DNA of 64,000 nt from Flavobacteriaceae bacterium. GTDB taxonomy: Bacteria > Bacteroidota > Bacteroidia > Flavobacteriales > Flavobacteriaceae. Location: contig JAPOSZ010000003.1 of assembly GCA_026709415.1 (NCBI GenBank), forward strand, positions 1 through 64,000, written 5' to 3'. How positions within the stretch are numbered: the stretch's first letter is position 1; each line of letters starts with the position of its first letter. This document shows positions 37,990-46,034 of the stretch, one piece after another. A program made the position numbers and the translations under genes. The notes under the pieces are model-generated. The model was given only the letters and a program-made list of their open reading frames with translations. It made no database searches and had not been told where the DNA came from.

Positions 37990-39276
37990 ATGAAGCTATT
38001 GAGATTAATGTTGTTGAGTATGTTGTTATTAGCATGTTCAAAAGATGATAATGGAAAAGATGATGAGTTAAATGAATTACAAAGACAATTAACCGAGTTG
38101 CGAAGTGAGAACACCAACTTGAAAAATCAAAATAGCACTTTGAATAATGATAACTCTAATTTACAAAGTGAGAACGCTAATTTGAAAAATGAAAACAACA
38201 CCTTGAATAGTGAGAAAGCTAATTTGCAAAATCAAGTGAATACCTTGAATGAAAAGGTAGCAACCCTTGAAAGTCAGATAAACACACTTGGTATAGAAAA
38301 GAACAAGGAAATAAACCAATTGAAAGAGGATATACAGAAATTAGAAAAAGATATTGATAACCTAACCAATGAAAATCAAAGTCAAGTGGGTGAGTTAAAC
38401 AAACAAATTGCAACGGCTAATAATGAAATAGAACAGTTGGAAAACCGATTAACCGACCTATCCATCCCCAAAAACGACAGTGAGGTTTTAATCAAAAAAG
38501 ACAATGGGGTAACGATAGCCATTAACCCTAAACATTTACCCTATGCAATAGGGTATTTAGTTGGAAAGGAAGTATCCTTTGAGAGAAGATCCTATACGAT
38601 TGTGGATGAGGAAATGTTAAGACAAATGGCTACACTTGATGATGAAGGAAATGTTTCGCATAATCTTTCGTATGTAGTGACTACTTTGGTAACCAATATG
38701 AGGAGCATGTTTGAGGGGCCTGGAAGTTTCAACCAAGATATTAGCAGTTGGGATACCAGTAATGTAACCGATATGAGTTATATGTTTGGAGTCAGTGAGT
38801 TTTTCAACCAAGACATCGGGGATTGGGATGTGAACAATGTAAGGAATATGAGTGGGATGTTTTGGGGTGCTAGATCATTTAACCAAGATATTGGGGATTG
38901 GGATACAAGCAATGTAACCGATATGGGTGGAATGTTTGGCGGGGGACTCAGTGGTAATCGAGATAGCATATTCTATACAACATTTAACCAAGATATAAGT
39001 CAATGGGATGTGAGCAATGTAAGGAATATGCGTGGGATGTTTCGTTTAAGTTCATTTAACCAAGATATTGGGGATTGGGATACAAGCAATGTAACCCATA
39101 TGGCTGGGATGTTTGGTGGGATATTCGTTGCTGAAGCAAATCTACTATTCAATAACCCATTTAACCAAGATATCAGTAATTGGGATGTGAGTAATGTAAT
39201 ACTATGTGATGCGTTTAATCATAACGGCGTTTTACCCACTAAATTTTTACCCCCATTTGAGAAATGCCAACCATAA
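37990..39276 (+). CDS. BspA-like (DUF285) surface lipoprotein with coiled coil
   Basis: 428 residues from ATG 37990, chosen because it gives a proper lipoprotein signal (LLSMLLLAC). A long Asn-rich coiled coil follows (about residues 25-165, repeats such as [20 protein letters not shown]). The rest is a DUF285/BspA domain with six copies of FNQDIxxWDxSNVxxMxxMF (38730-39205). Such proteins are surface-exposed and often mediate binding; in Bacteroidota they vary quickly by repeat change. An in-frame upstream start at 37945 would spoil the signal peptide. Confidence 0.85.
   Translation: MKLLRLMLLSMLLLACSKDDNGKDDELNELQRQLTELRSENTNLKNQNSTLNNDNSNLQSENANLKNENNTLNSEKANLQNQVNTLNEKVATLESQINTLGIEKNKEINQLKEDIQKLEKDIDNLTNENQSQVGELNKQIATANNEIEQLENRLTDLSIPKNDSEVLIKKDNGVTIAINPKHLPYAIGYLVGKEVSFERRSYTIVDEEMLRQMATLDDEGNVSHNLSYVVTTLVTNMRSMFEGPGSFNQDISSWDTSNVTDMSYMFGVSEFFNQDIGDWDVNNVRNMSGMFWGARSFNQDIGDWDTSNVTDMGGMFGGGLSGNRDSIFYTTFNQDISQWDVSNVRNMRGMFRLSSFNQDIGDWDTSNVTHMAGMFGGIFVAEANLLFNNPFNQDISNWDVSNVILCDAFNHNGVLPTKFLPPFEKCQP
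38875..39096 (+). repeat. 45-bp exact direct repeats within the BspA-like gene
   Basis: 38875-38919 and 39052-39096 are identical over 45 bp (starting TCATTTAACCAAGATATTGG). They are 177 bp apart, that is exactly 59 codons, so recombination between them would remove or add modules in frame. Confidence 0.85.
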
Positions 39277-39288
39277 AATAACACCCCA

Positions 39289-39318
39289 CTACGAATTAAT
39301 TTACAAATTAAATCGTAG
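39289..39318. repeat. hairpin with second copy of the 19-bp repeat
   Basis: Arms CTACGAATTAATTT (39289-39302) and AAATTAAATCGTAG (39305-39318) pair with one mismatch over 14 bp and a 2-nt centre. The left part repeats 37963-37981. It may terminate or protect the transcript of the BspA-like gene; there is no T-tract. Similar CTACGA.../...TCGTAG arms occur at 44469-44499. Confidence 0.6.
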
Positions 39319-39406
39319 TAGTGGAACGGTTGTTTTTGGTTGAATCATGGAAGCGAACACTACGAATTAAATCCACGAATTAAATGGGATCACCAAAACT
39401 AGTGTT

Positions 39407-41062
39407 TCACTTTGGTATGTCTACTTCTTTGAGGTTTCCCTTAATATTTCCAAATTCGGTTTTTAAAACAACTCGAAATTCATATTCTTTATTGACTGTT
39501 AAAGATTCGGCAGTTTTGATTCGAAATTCATTTGTTGTATTTATTGCAAGCCAGTCGGTTTTCTCCCAAGTATCATAATAAATACTTTCATGAAACCCAG
39601 GGTATATGCGATATTCAAAACGAACCAATACCTCATCAAAATCTTTAAGATCAATGATCCTTCCTTTGAAATAGACTTGATCTTGATCTATCTCAGCATC
39701 CAAAGTTTCAAAAGTGGGAGGGACATAGGTTGGTTCGACATGGGTTAATTTGACGACGACAGGATTCGGCCAAAAATTATTATTGTAGATTCTCTGGGCT
39801 CTGATAACCGATAAATGGAGACCATCTTCTTTTTGAATAAAATAAGACTTGGGATCATTATTTGGTTGGTACTCAACGACTAATCCATCATGTCCCAAAA
39901 CTTCAATTTTGGTGTCCTTTGTGGCTTTTAGAGATTTTAAAACATAGTTCTTTCTTTTTCCTCTTTCCCATGACTCATGACCCGTTAAATGTACATAGAC
40001 CGTTGGTGCATCGATCGCTTTCGTAAACCAAATATTTCCTTCATGGCTCACAATCCAAGGTCGTACATCATAAAGAGATTCTTGATTCACAAACACCCAT
40101 GCCGCTAATTCATAGAGCGGTTCTTCTTCTGCCATATCAAATTCTCCATTCGGTTTCAGGCTTAAATTAAGCAAAAGGTTCCCACCCTTAGCTCTAGATT
40201 CAATCAACATCTTGATCTGCTTATTGCCGTCTTTGATGAATTTATTGGTTGGTTTGTATTGCCATTGATTATTGATAGAGATCACCGATTCCCAAGGCCG
40301 ATCTAGAATCACATCGGCAATGGTCTGTTCTGGTGATTCCATGGCTCCACGTGTAATAACCGTATGGGGTTGCAGTCTCCAAGTAATTTCTTTTGCAGGT
40401 GGCCAAAAGCCCCCATCTAAAAACAAAATATCGATATCTCCATAGTTTGTCAATAGTTCCCTCATTTGATCTCTGACAAACTGATCATATTCTTCACGAA
40501 AAGGAGCTGCAATGCTATCACGATCAACTCTTTTGACCAACGCTCCTTGTTGATCAACAAACAACCAATCTTCAGGTGAATAATAAAAACCCACAGCCAA
40601 TCCATATTTTCTTGTGGCATCCACAAATTCTTTAACCACATCTTTTCCATAGGGTGTGTTCATGATATTGAAATCTGTGGTTTTCGTATCCCACATACAA
40701 AAACCAGAATGGTGCTTGGTCGTAAAGACAATGTATTTCATGCCAGCAAGTCGTGCGGTTCGTGCTATTTCATCCGCATCAAATCTCGTTGGATTAAATG
40801 TTTTGGGAAGCTCAGTATAATAACGCTGACGATAATCTTCTGATGAACCAACAATACTATGACTGATCACCGTACCCAATTGACTATCAACACTCCAATG
40901 AATCATCATCCCTAATCCTAAATTTCGAAACCATTCTTCACGTTCGGGTCTGTTTAAATGATCATCTGAAGATTTTGAATCAGCAGTAATTTGAGCTTGA
41001 CCTAGAAAATGAATTCCAAATAAGACGATGAATACGTAAATGTTGATTTTATTTCGACTCAT
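39407..41062 (-). CDS. alpha-L-fucosidase, GH29
   Basis: 551 residues with a signal peptide (about 1-23, ending FLGQAQ), so probably periplasmic or exported. GH29 marks: LGLGMMIHWSVDS near 50-62, KYIVFTTKHHSGFCMWDTKTTDFN, and the likely nucleophile Asp in IDILFLDGGFW. The C-terminal 130 residues form an accessory beta domain. It releases alpha-linked fucose from glycans or algal fucans. It lies 16 bp after the GH13 gene on the same strand, so both are one operon. Confidence 0.9.
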   Translation of the reverse strand: MSRNKINIYVFIVLFGIHFLGQAQITADSKSSDDHLNRPEREEWFRNLGLGMMIHWSVDSQLGTVISHSIVGSSEDYRQRYYTELPKTFNPTRFDADEIARTARLAGMKYIVFTTKHHSGFCMWDTKTTDFNIMNTPYGKDVVKEFVDATRKYGLAVGFYYSPEDWLFVDQQGALVKRVDRDSIAAPFREEYDQFVRDQMRELLTNYGDIDILFLDGGFWPPAKEITWRLQPHTVITRGAMESPEQTIADVILDRPWESVISINNQWQYKPTNKFIKDGNKQIKMLIESRAKGGNLLLNLSLKPNGEFDMAEEEPLYELAAWVFVNQESLYDVRPWIVSHEGNIWFTKAIDAPTVYVHLTGHESWERGKRKNYVLKSLKATKDTKIEVLGHDGLVVEYQPNNDPKSYFIQKEDGLHLSVIRAQRIYNNNFWPNPVVVKLTHVEPTYVPPTFETLDAEIDQDQVYFKGRIIDLKDFDEVLVRFEYRIYPGFHESIYYDTWEKTDWLAINTTNEFRIKTAESLTVNKEYEFRVVLKTEFGNIKGNLKEVDIPK

Positions 41063-41078
41063 AAAATATTGATTAAGG

Positions 41079-42794
41079 TTACTTTATTTCTGTAATGAAG
41101 CTCGCATAAGGGCCTAAATCCAAATCAGGAATTTTAATATGAGAAATAGCTGAATTCCCTGAACTAGATTCATTAACAGCCACTAACAAATTTTCGTCAT
41201 TTGAAAGCAAATCTGATGTTCTATAAGTTCCTTGAGCTAAAAAAGCCATTTCATCGGTTAATGAAACCGAAGTTTTTTTTCGTGTGGATATATTGTGTAC
41301 TACTAAAAAAGTTTGATTGCTCACCTCGTCTTTTCTAATAAAAGCTAATACGCTCTGATCTTGGCTTTTTAATTCTCGATAATCGCCAATACTCAGAGCT
41401 GAATGGCGGTTTCTCAGTGAAATCAGTTTTTGGTAATGCTTCAAAAGTGATCGATGATCATCTTGTTGAACGGAAACATTTTTGACAGTGTAATCACTAT
41501 TTAACTGACGCCATGGAACCCCAGTTGTGAAACCACCATTGGCTTCTGACGACCACTGCATGGGTTTGCGAATGTCTTCATCAGGTTTCACACCCAACAT
41601 ACCAATTTCTTCTCCATAATAAACATAGGGAACGCCTTGAATAGTCAATAGGATACTAGCGGCCATTTTCGCTTTTAAAATATTTTTATTAAAGGTCTCG
41701 AAACTTCTGTTTTGATCATGATTTGATAAAAAGACCCCATACTGGCCTGCAACATAGGCCTTTGAAACACTTCTGATTTTGGATTGGATAGTTAAAGCGT
41801 TTTCACGGTTAACCCCATTGATAATGGCCCCAGCTAAATCAAATTCAAAACAATAGTCTAATCGTTCCTCTGTATAAGGAATGATACTATTGGTGTCTGA
41901 CCAAACTTCTCCTACGGTCATTAATTCTGAATCTAATGCCTTTTGAAATCGATAAAAATCTTTCCACCATTTTAAAGTCGTATTGGAGTTTTCTTGTAGA
42001 CTCCCTTCTTCGATCCAGTGCTTCACTGCATCAATTCGAAAGCCATCGACACCTATATCTTCCACCCAAAATCGAACAATTTCTTTGATTTCTTGGGTGA
42101 CGGCTGGATTGTTATAATTTAAATCTGGCATGCCATGCCAAAACACGCCATAATAAAAACGGTTGTTTCTCTTATGCCACACATTTTGACCCCAAGGCCC
42201 ATTAAAGTTTGGTTTCGTATCTCTCCATAAGTACCAATCACGTTTGTCTCCATTAGAAATTGAATTTCGAAACCATGGATGCTGATCAGAACTATGATTG
42301 CCCACAAAATCGATAATGATTTTAATACCTCTTTGATGAGCCTCCGCCAGTAATTCTTTAAAATCATCTATAGTTCCATATTGCGGATTGATTTCTCGAT
42401 AGTTCGTGACATCATATCCATGGTAACTCGGAGAAGGAAATGTTGGCATCAACCAAATACCAGTAATTCCCAAATCATGGAATGTATTGGGATTACCATC
42501 ATTGAGATAATCTAGTTTTTGGATGATTCCTTGGATATCTCCAATACCATCGCCATCCGAATCATAAAAACTACGAACAAAAATTTCATAAAAAACTCTT
42601 TGATTCCACCAGTTATCTGGTATATCATTGGATGTTTTGGTATCGACTTTGGCGATCATTGGCTTTTCAGGTAATTGGTCTAATGGATTGCTTCCCGAAT
42701 CGCAAGAAATGAAGAGTATCATCATCCAAAAAATAGAGGAACATACTACTGATAAAAAACCAATGTTCTGTTTGACTCCAAAATATTGCCTCAT
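41079..42794 (-). CDS. GH13 alpha-glucosidase/amylase family lipoprotein
   Basis: 571 residues from ATG 42794, chosen because MRQYFG... leads into a lipobox-like ILFISCDSG; a longer frame from 42965 has no signal and is AT-rich filler. GH13 marks: WWNQRVFYEIFVRSFYDSDGDG, GYDVTNYREINPQYGT, DFVGNHSS, the nucleophile in GVDGFRIDAVKHW, the acid/base in MTVGEVW, and FLSNHDQNR. DSDGDGIGD near the start is a calcium-type site common in this family. It is probably on the cell surface or in the periplasm, cutting alpha-glucans. Operon with GH29. Confidence 0.88.
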   Translation of the reverse strand: MRQYFGVKQNIGFLSVVCSSIFWMMILFISCDSGSNPLDQLPEKPMIAKVDTKTSNDIPDNWWNQRVFYEIFVRSFYDSDGDGIGDIQGIIQKLDYLNDGNPNTFHDLGITGIWLMPTFPSPSYHGYDVTNYREINPQYGTIDDFKELLAEAHQRGIKIIIDFVGNHSSDQHPWFRNSISNGDKRDWYLWRDTKPNFNGPWGQNVWHKRNNRFYYGVFWHGMPDLNYNNPAVTQEIKEIVRFWVEDIGVDGFRIDAVKHWIEEGSLQENSNTTLKWWKDFYRFQKALDSELMTVGEVWSDTNSIIPYTEERLDYCFEFDLAGAIINGVNRENALTIQSKIRSVSKAYVAGQYGVFLSNHDQNRSFETFNKNILKAKMAASILLTIQGVPYVYYGEEIGMLGVKPDEDIRKPMQWSSEANGGFTTGVPWRQLNSDYTVKNVSVQQDDHRSLLKHYQKLISLRNRHSALSIGDYRELKSQDQSVLAFIRKDEVSNQTFLVVHNISTRKKTSVSLTDEMAFLAQGTYRTSDLLSNDENLLVAVNESSSGNSAISHIKIPDLDLGPYASFITEIK

Positions 42795-43055
42795 TAAAAA
42801 AGGATTGAATGAAAACAGGTTGTAAAGTAGTCTAAAATTATGGATTGTTTTTATGCTATTCTTTCGCTCGTTCCCCCGTGTCAATTTCTTTGATAACAAG
42901 GTCCATTTAAAACAGCATTTTTTATTTGAAGCTGAGAGATCATTTGAATTAAAAAAACGTAACACAAAATAAATTTGTCAAAACATGAATTTAAAGGTTC
43001 TAGTACAAAAGTTGTGGATTCGGTTTACTTTTGGTCTATAATCATCTATTGTTTT

Positions 43056-43127
43056 ATGAAAAAGCTTCGACCATTTTTTGAATCGATCTTAAAAGTCGGT
43101 GATTCGTGGTGTGTCGATGATCGGTGA
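43056..43127 (+). pseudogene. transposase N-terminal remnant (ISL3-like)
   Basis: 23 codons starting 38 bp inside the left end: KKLRPFFESILKVGDSWCVD, then a TGA at 43125-43127. The pattern of a short helix, then a W-hydrophobic segment, is like ISL3 transposase beginnings. The sequence after the stop shows no more of the protein, so the element was internally rearranged here. Confidence 0.5.
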
Positions 43128-43305
43128 AATGGTTCGCTATGGGATTAGACATGATTTTTTGTCTCCATTGTTTATCTCATCAAAGACAATCTTTTCCTAT
43201 GATTTTATATTTTGATTTGAATAATTACCCTTATAATCATCTTGAATAATGTGAATCATTCACAAAAAACATGAAGCCTTTTTTATAAAGAGAAATTATT
43301 TAATA

Positions 43306-43650
43306 TGTCCATGAATTACAAAAAGAAATGGACATTTCTAAAAAAATCATTGATGTTTGGACTCATTATTGTTCGGGTAATGAAATTCATCCTGGTGCTT
43401 ATCAAGGACTATGTAAAGCAAAGATGGCATTCCCCTTTTTCAAGTTCGAACTTCTTTATTGAATTATCAAAAAATCAAGGAGTTGGCGAAAAAGTATTGT
43501 ATTTGTCAAAGCACTGTTATTGATATTCTCTATCGTCGTTGTATCCACGGGCATCTTGGAAATCGGAATATCAAAATATTTGAAAAAATTTTATTAAAAA
43601 AACACTCCAATGTTTCAAGAACGACCATTATACACTGCAGCTCATATCAC
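43306..43650 (+). pseudogene. unrecognised broken frames upstream of the antitoxin
   Basis: Coding-like words occur in two frames: HELQKEMDISKKIIDVWTHY and KMAFPFFKFELL, then after a shift near 43455 KIKELAKKYCICQSTVIDIL. The second part has an HTH-like feel. One frameshifted gene of about 110 codons, perhaps a regulator, is a possible reading. It overlaps the antitoxin start in another frame. No family is claimed. Confidence 0.25.
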
Positions 43651-44113
43651 TAATTTTATTTTAGAGCAAGCTCGCCACGACGAGATTTTTATCGATAACA
43701 TCAAACTCCAAAAATTGCTTTATGTTTCTTTTGGTTGGTGTTATGTTTTAGGGCGAAAGAAAAAGTTATTCAATGATCCTATTCAAGCTTGGCGGTTTGG
43801 ACCAGTCATCCCCAATATCTATCATCAATATAAAAAATTTCAAAAGGGGGATCTACGACAAGCCCCAGCGGCCCTTTACTTTGACTTTAAAGAGATGACA
43901 ACCAAAAGAGCCCCAACATATGAAATGGATGAACAAACAAAATCAGTATTATTAGCCATATGGGATTATTATAAAATGAAAGATACTGATTCACTCATTG
44001 ATTTAACTCATCAAAAAGGAACGCCTTGGGCTTCAGCCTATGATCATGAAAATCGAAAAGAAATTTCAAAAAGGCGAATTAAAAAATACTATCAAAAAAA
44101 ACACTTGGATTGA
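43610..44113 (+). CDS. Panacea (DUF4065) domain antitoxin
   Basis: 167 residues, intact. The Panacea fold is visible: YTAAHITNFILEQA, IDNIKLQKLLYVSFGWCYVLG (near 30-50), PIQAWRFGPVIPNIYHQYK, and LTHQKGTPWASAY near the end. Panacea proteins neutralise a wide range of unrelated toxins encoded next to them. It is followed 6 bp later by a small membrane protein gene, its likely toxin. Both lie within an ISL3-like transposition unit. A second Panacea gene is at 11183-11659. Confidence 0.88.
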   Translation: MFQERPLYTAAHITNFILEQARHDEIFIDNIKLQKLLYVSFGWCYVLGRKKKLFNDPIQAWRFGPVIPNIYHQYKKFQKGDLRQAPAALYFDFKEMTTKRAPTYEMDEQTKSVLLAIWDYYKMKDTDSLIDLTHQKGTPWASAYDHENRKEISKRRIKKYYQKKHLD

Positions 44114-44119
44114 AAAATA

Positions 44120-44455
44120 ATGGATGACTATCAAAAAACTAAAAAAACATTAGGACAAAACGAGCCTGAAGTTTCGGTAGATGAGAGGATCATGGTCGCT
44201 AAAGCAATTCAAAATGAATTGGAAACTAAAAAAGAAGAAATTAAACTTCGAATCATTAAAATATGATCCTTGGTTATCCCTGCATCAATCATTATATGGC
44301 TGGGAATGGTGATTGTTTATTTTATTTGGTACTTATTTTTTCGCAGTCAATCAGAAAACGAAACATTCCATATTTTTTTACGGACATCCACCGCAGGAAT
44401 GATGACCACACTAGCTTCACTTCTCATTATAGGTAGTAAAAAAAGAAAAACCTAA
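44120..44455 (+). pseudogene. membrane toxin-like partner, broken by TGA
   Basis: One frame of 112 codons interrupted only by a TGA at 44264-44266. The first half is charged and helical (SVDERIMVAKAIQNELETKK); right after the stop come two membrane helices (SLVIPASIIIWLGMVIVYFI and TAGMMTTLASLLII) and a basic tail. A Trp codon changed to TGA would explain it. It directly follows the Panacea gene, and membrane-active proteins are known Panacea partners. As it stands only the soluble half would be made, so the toxin is probably dead while its antitoxin persists. Confidence 0.65.
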
Positions 44456-44468
44456 GTGGATTGAAGTA

Positions 44469-44499
44469 CTACGATTTGAGGGATTACCCGAAATCGTAG
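44469..44499. repeat. strong hairpin after the TA module
   Basis: Arms CTACGATTT (44469-44477) and AAATCGTAG (44491-44499) plus an inner GGG/CCC, loop ATTA. There is no T-tract. It lies 14 bp after the toxin-like gene and shares its outer arms with the hairpin at 39289-39318. It may end or stabilise the TA transcript. Confidence 0.6.
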
Positions 44500-44669
44500 C
44501 AATTAGGCCGCACCCAATCATTAGGAGTATCAAGTGGGGTAAGCGTTACGATGGGACCACTCTAAAATGGTAACAGATGGGTGATTTGTAGATCATTCAA
44601 TGGCTCTAGTATCTTTTGATATCGCATTGGATCATGTTTCATTTCACCCTGCCTTGTGTTATCCAAAGT

Positions 44670-44810
44670 CCCATGCCAAAGCCCGAGCGATGGCATGGGA
44701 GAATTCAAGAAATCAAAGCCATCGGTCGAGGCTATCAAAAGTTCGAAAATTGGAGAGCAGCCATCCTGTTTTTTAATGGCGGTTTCAAACTTTACCCACA
44801 ATTTTTGTAG
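44670..44810 (+). pseudogene. ISL3-like transposase C-terminal remnant
   Basis: The frame reads PERWHGRIQEIKAIGRGYQK and then FENWRAAILFFNGGFKLYPQ before TAG at 44808-44810, inside the right end of the unit. About 24 of 41 residues match the remnant at 57330-57490. ISL3 transposases end with this ERxxGKIQxIK...RGYxxFExxRxxxLF pattern. No catalytic D/E region remains in this copy. Confidence 0.6.
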
Positions 44811-45040
44811 TAGAACCAATTTAAAGAACTCAAACCATTCGTATGAATTTCCTTATGGACGATACAAAACAAAATCTAAGGAATGGATTCATTGATTCGG
44901 TCTTTTTCCAATGCTTCAGAAAATGGAACTTATCATGGGATTGATTCCAAAAATTTCAACCCATGAATCAAAAAATGACTCAGCACTTTGGCCTAAAATC
45001 TCTTCACCTTTAGGTGTTGATTATTATGAAACATTTCTAT

Positions 45041-45048
45041 TATTTTTG
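45041..45048 (+). promoter_or_regulatory. -7 box for the his leader
   Basis: TATTTTTG matches TAnnTTTG, with a TTG at 45017-45019 placed 21 bp upstream as a -33 element. The predicted start is near 45053-45055, at or just before the leader peptide ATG, so the leader mRNA has almost no 5' untranslated region. Confidence 0.6.
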
Positions 45049-45054
45049 CAGGCG

Positions 45055-45117
45055 ATGAAAACAAAAACTTTAATCCATCACCATTTTCTTATTATGTCAA
45101 GCGGTTTGCAAAATTGA
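45055..45117 (+). CDS. hisL: his operon leader peptide
   Basis: 20 codons reading MKTKTLIHHHFLIMSSGLQN, with three consecutive His codons at 45076-45084. The gene is too short and too biased to be a normal protein. It lies upstream of the hisG-hisIE operon and ahead of a terminator, so its translation is expected to measure charged tRNA-His. The last codons overlap the anti-terminator strand (45096-45104), as attenuation requires. Confidence 0.8.
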   Translation: MKTKTLIHHHFLIMSSGLQN

Positions 45118-45172
45118 TATCCTCATTCTTGCCAAATAAACAAATACCCGCTTGACCATCAGCGGGTTTTTT
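45096..45172 (+). terminator. his attenuator (anti-terminator and terminator)
   Basis: The terminator is ACCCGCT (45146-45152), an 8-nt loop and AGCGGGT (45161-45167), followed by a T run to 45172, just 10 bp before hisG. The competing strand GTCAAGCGG (45096-45104) is exactly complementary to CCGCTTGAC (45148-45156), which includes most of the terminator's 5' arm. A ribosome stalled at the His codons (45076-45084) leaves 45096-45104 free, so the anti-terminator forms and hisG is transcribed. A ribosome reaching the stop at 45117 covers it and the terminator forms. This is inferred from sequence. Confidence 0.85.
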
Positions 45173-45182
45173 ATTTAATCAT

Positions 45183-46034
45183 ATGATCAACATAGCTATA
45201 CAAAAATCAGGAAGACTACATGAAGGCTCTCTAAAACTTTTAAAAAAATGTGGAATTGATCTGATCAGTGGTCAAAACCAATTAAAAGTGAAAGCTCAAG
45301 GGTTTGAACTCAATGCATTTTACCTAAGAAATAGTGATATTCCACAATATGTTCGAGATGGGGTGGTGGATATTGGCATTATTGGTAGTAATTTGTTGAC
45401 AGAAAAAGGAAATGACATTGAAATCATCAGTGAGTTGAATTTTGCCAAATGTCGGGTCTCGATTGCCATCCCAGAATCCAAAGAGTTTCAATCCATTCGA
45501 GATCTGGAGGGCATGAAAATCGCCACTTCATACCCCAATACACTCAAAGCGTTTCTCAAAAAAAACAATATATCGGCTCATTTACACATCATTAATGGCT
45601 CGGTGGAGATCGCCCCAAACATTGGCCTTTCCGATGCCATTTGTGATATTGTATCGAGTGGCAGCACCTTGTTTATGAATAATCTGAAAGAAGTGGCTAC
45701 GATATTGGATTCTCAAGCCGTCATGGTCAAAGCACCCAAATTGACGGTTACAAAGAAAAATCTGGTCGATAAACTGAACTTTAGAATTCAAACGGTCTTA
45801 AAGGCGGATCGTTATCGATATATTTTATGCAATGTCCCGAACGAAAAAATCCAAAAGGTCAGTTCCTTATTACCTGTATTAAAAAGCCCTACGGTCTTGC
45901 CTTTACTCAGGGAAGGGTGGAGTTCACTTCACTCCGTGATCGATAAAGAAGATTTTTGGGGCGTGATTGATCAAATTAAAGAAGCGGGAGCTGAAGATAT
46001 TTTGATTTGTCCCATTGAAAAAATGGTTCGTTAA
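45183..46034 (+). CDS. hisG: ATP phosphoribosyltransferase, long form
   Basis: First and feedback-controlled step of histidine synthesis: ATP plus PRPP. 283 residues is the long HisG with a C-terminal ACT-like domain (from about 210), which does not need HisZ. Marks: IAIQKSGRLHEGSL at the start, GVVDIGIIGSNLL near 60-72, and IVSSGSTLFMNNL near 158-170. It is first in the his operon, directly after the attenuator. The stop overlaps the hisD ATG by one base (TAATG). Confidence 0.96.
   Translation: MINIAIQKSGRLHEGSLKLLKKCGIDLISGQNQLKVKAQGFELNAFYLRNSDIPQYVRDGVVDIGIIGSNLLTEKGNDIEIISELNFAKCRVSIAIPESKEFQSIRDLEGMKIATSYPNTLKAFLKKNNISAHLHIINGSVEIAPNIGLSDAICDIVSSGSTLFMNNLKEVATILDSQAVMVKAPKLTVTKKNLVDKLNFRIQTVLKADRYRYILCNVPNEKIQKVSSLLPVLKSPTVLPLLREGWSSLHSVIDKEDFWGVIDQIKEAGAEDILICPIEKMVR

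Larger units (their letters stand above)
42996..44817 (+). mobile_element. ISL3-like unit carrying a Panacea TA module
   Basis: Left end GGTTCTAGTACAAAAGTTGT begins at 42996 and the right end, read inward on the minus strand, begins GGTTCTACTACAAAAATTGT (44817 back); the 22-bp ends match at 20 positions. Both are flanked by the perfect 8-bp direct repeat AATTTAAA (42988-42995 and 44818-44825), the duplication size of the ISL3 family. Inside are a 23-codon transposase-like N-terminus at the left and a transposase C-terminus at the right. The middle is not transposase but a Panacea antitoxin, a membrane toxin-like gene and an unknown broken frame. So a defective ISL3 copy with passenger genes, most likely mobilised in trans. 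Confidence 0.85.

Noticed and set aside
38719..39205. Repeat array as a CRISPR
   Set aside because: The repeats encode regular FNQDI...WD protein modules in one open frame, with no conserved DNA repeat/spacer structure and no cas genes.
35696..39318. Integron-like gene cassette array
   Set aside because: Genes are small and co-directional with hairpins, but no RYYYAAC/GTTRRRY attC pairs and no integrase were found.
44911..45117. A 68-codon protein upstream of hisG
   Set aside because: Only its last 20 codons, beginning at ATG 45055, fit a known role (his leader); the promoter box lies inside the longer frame.
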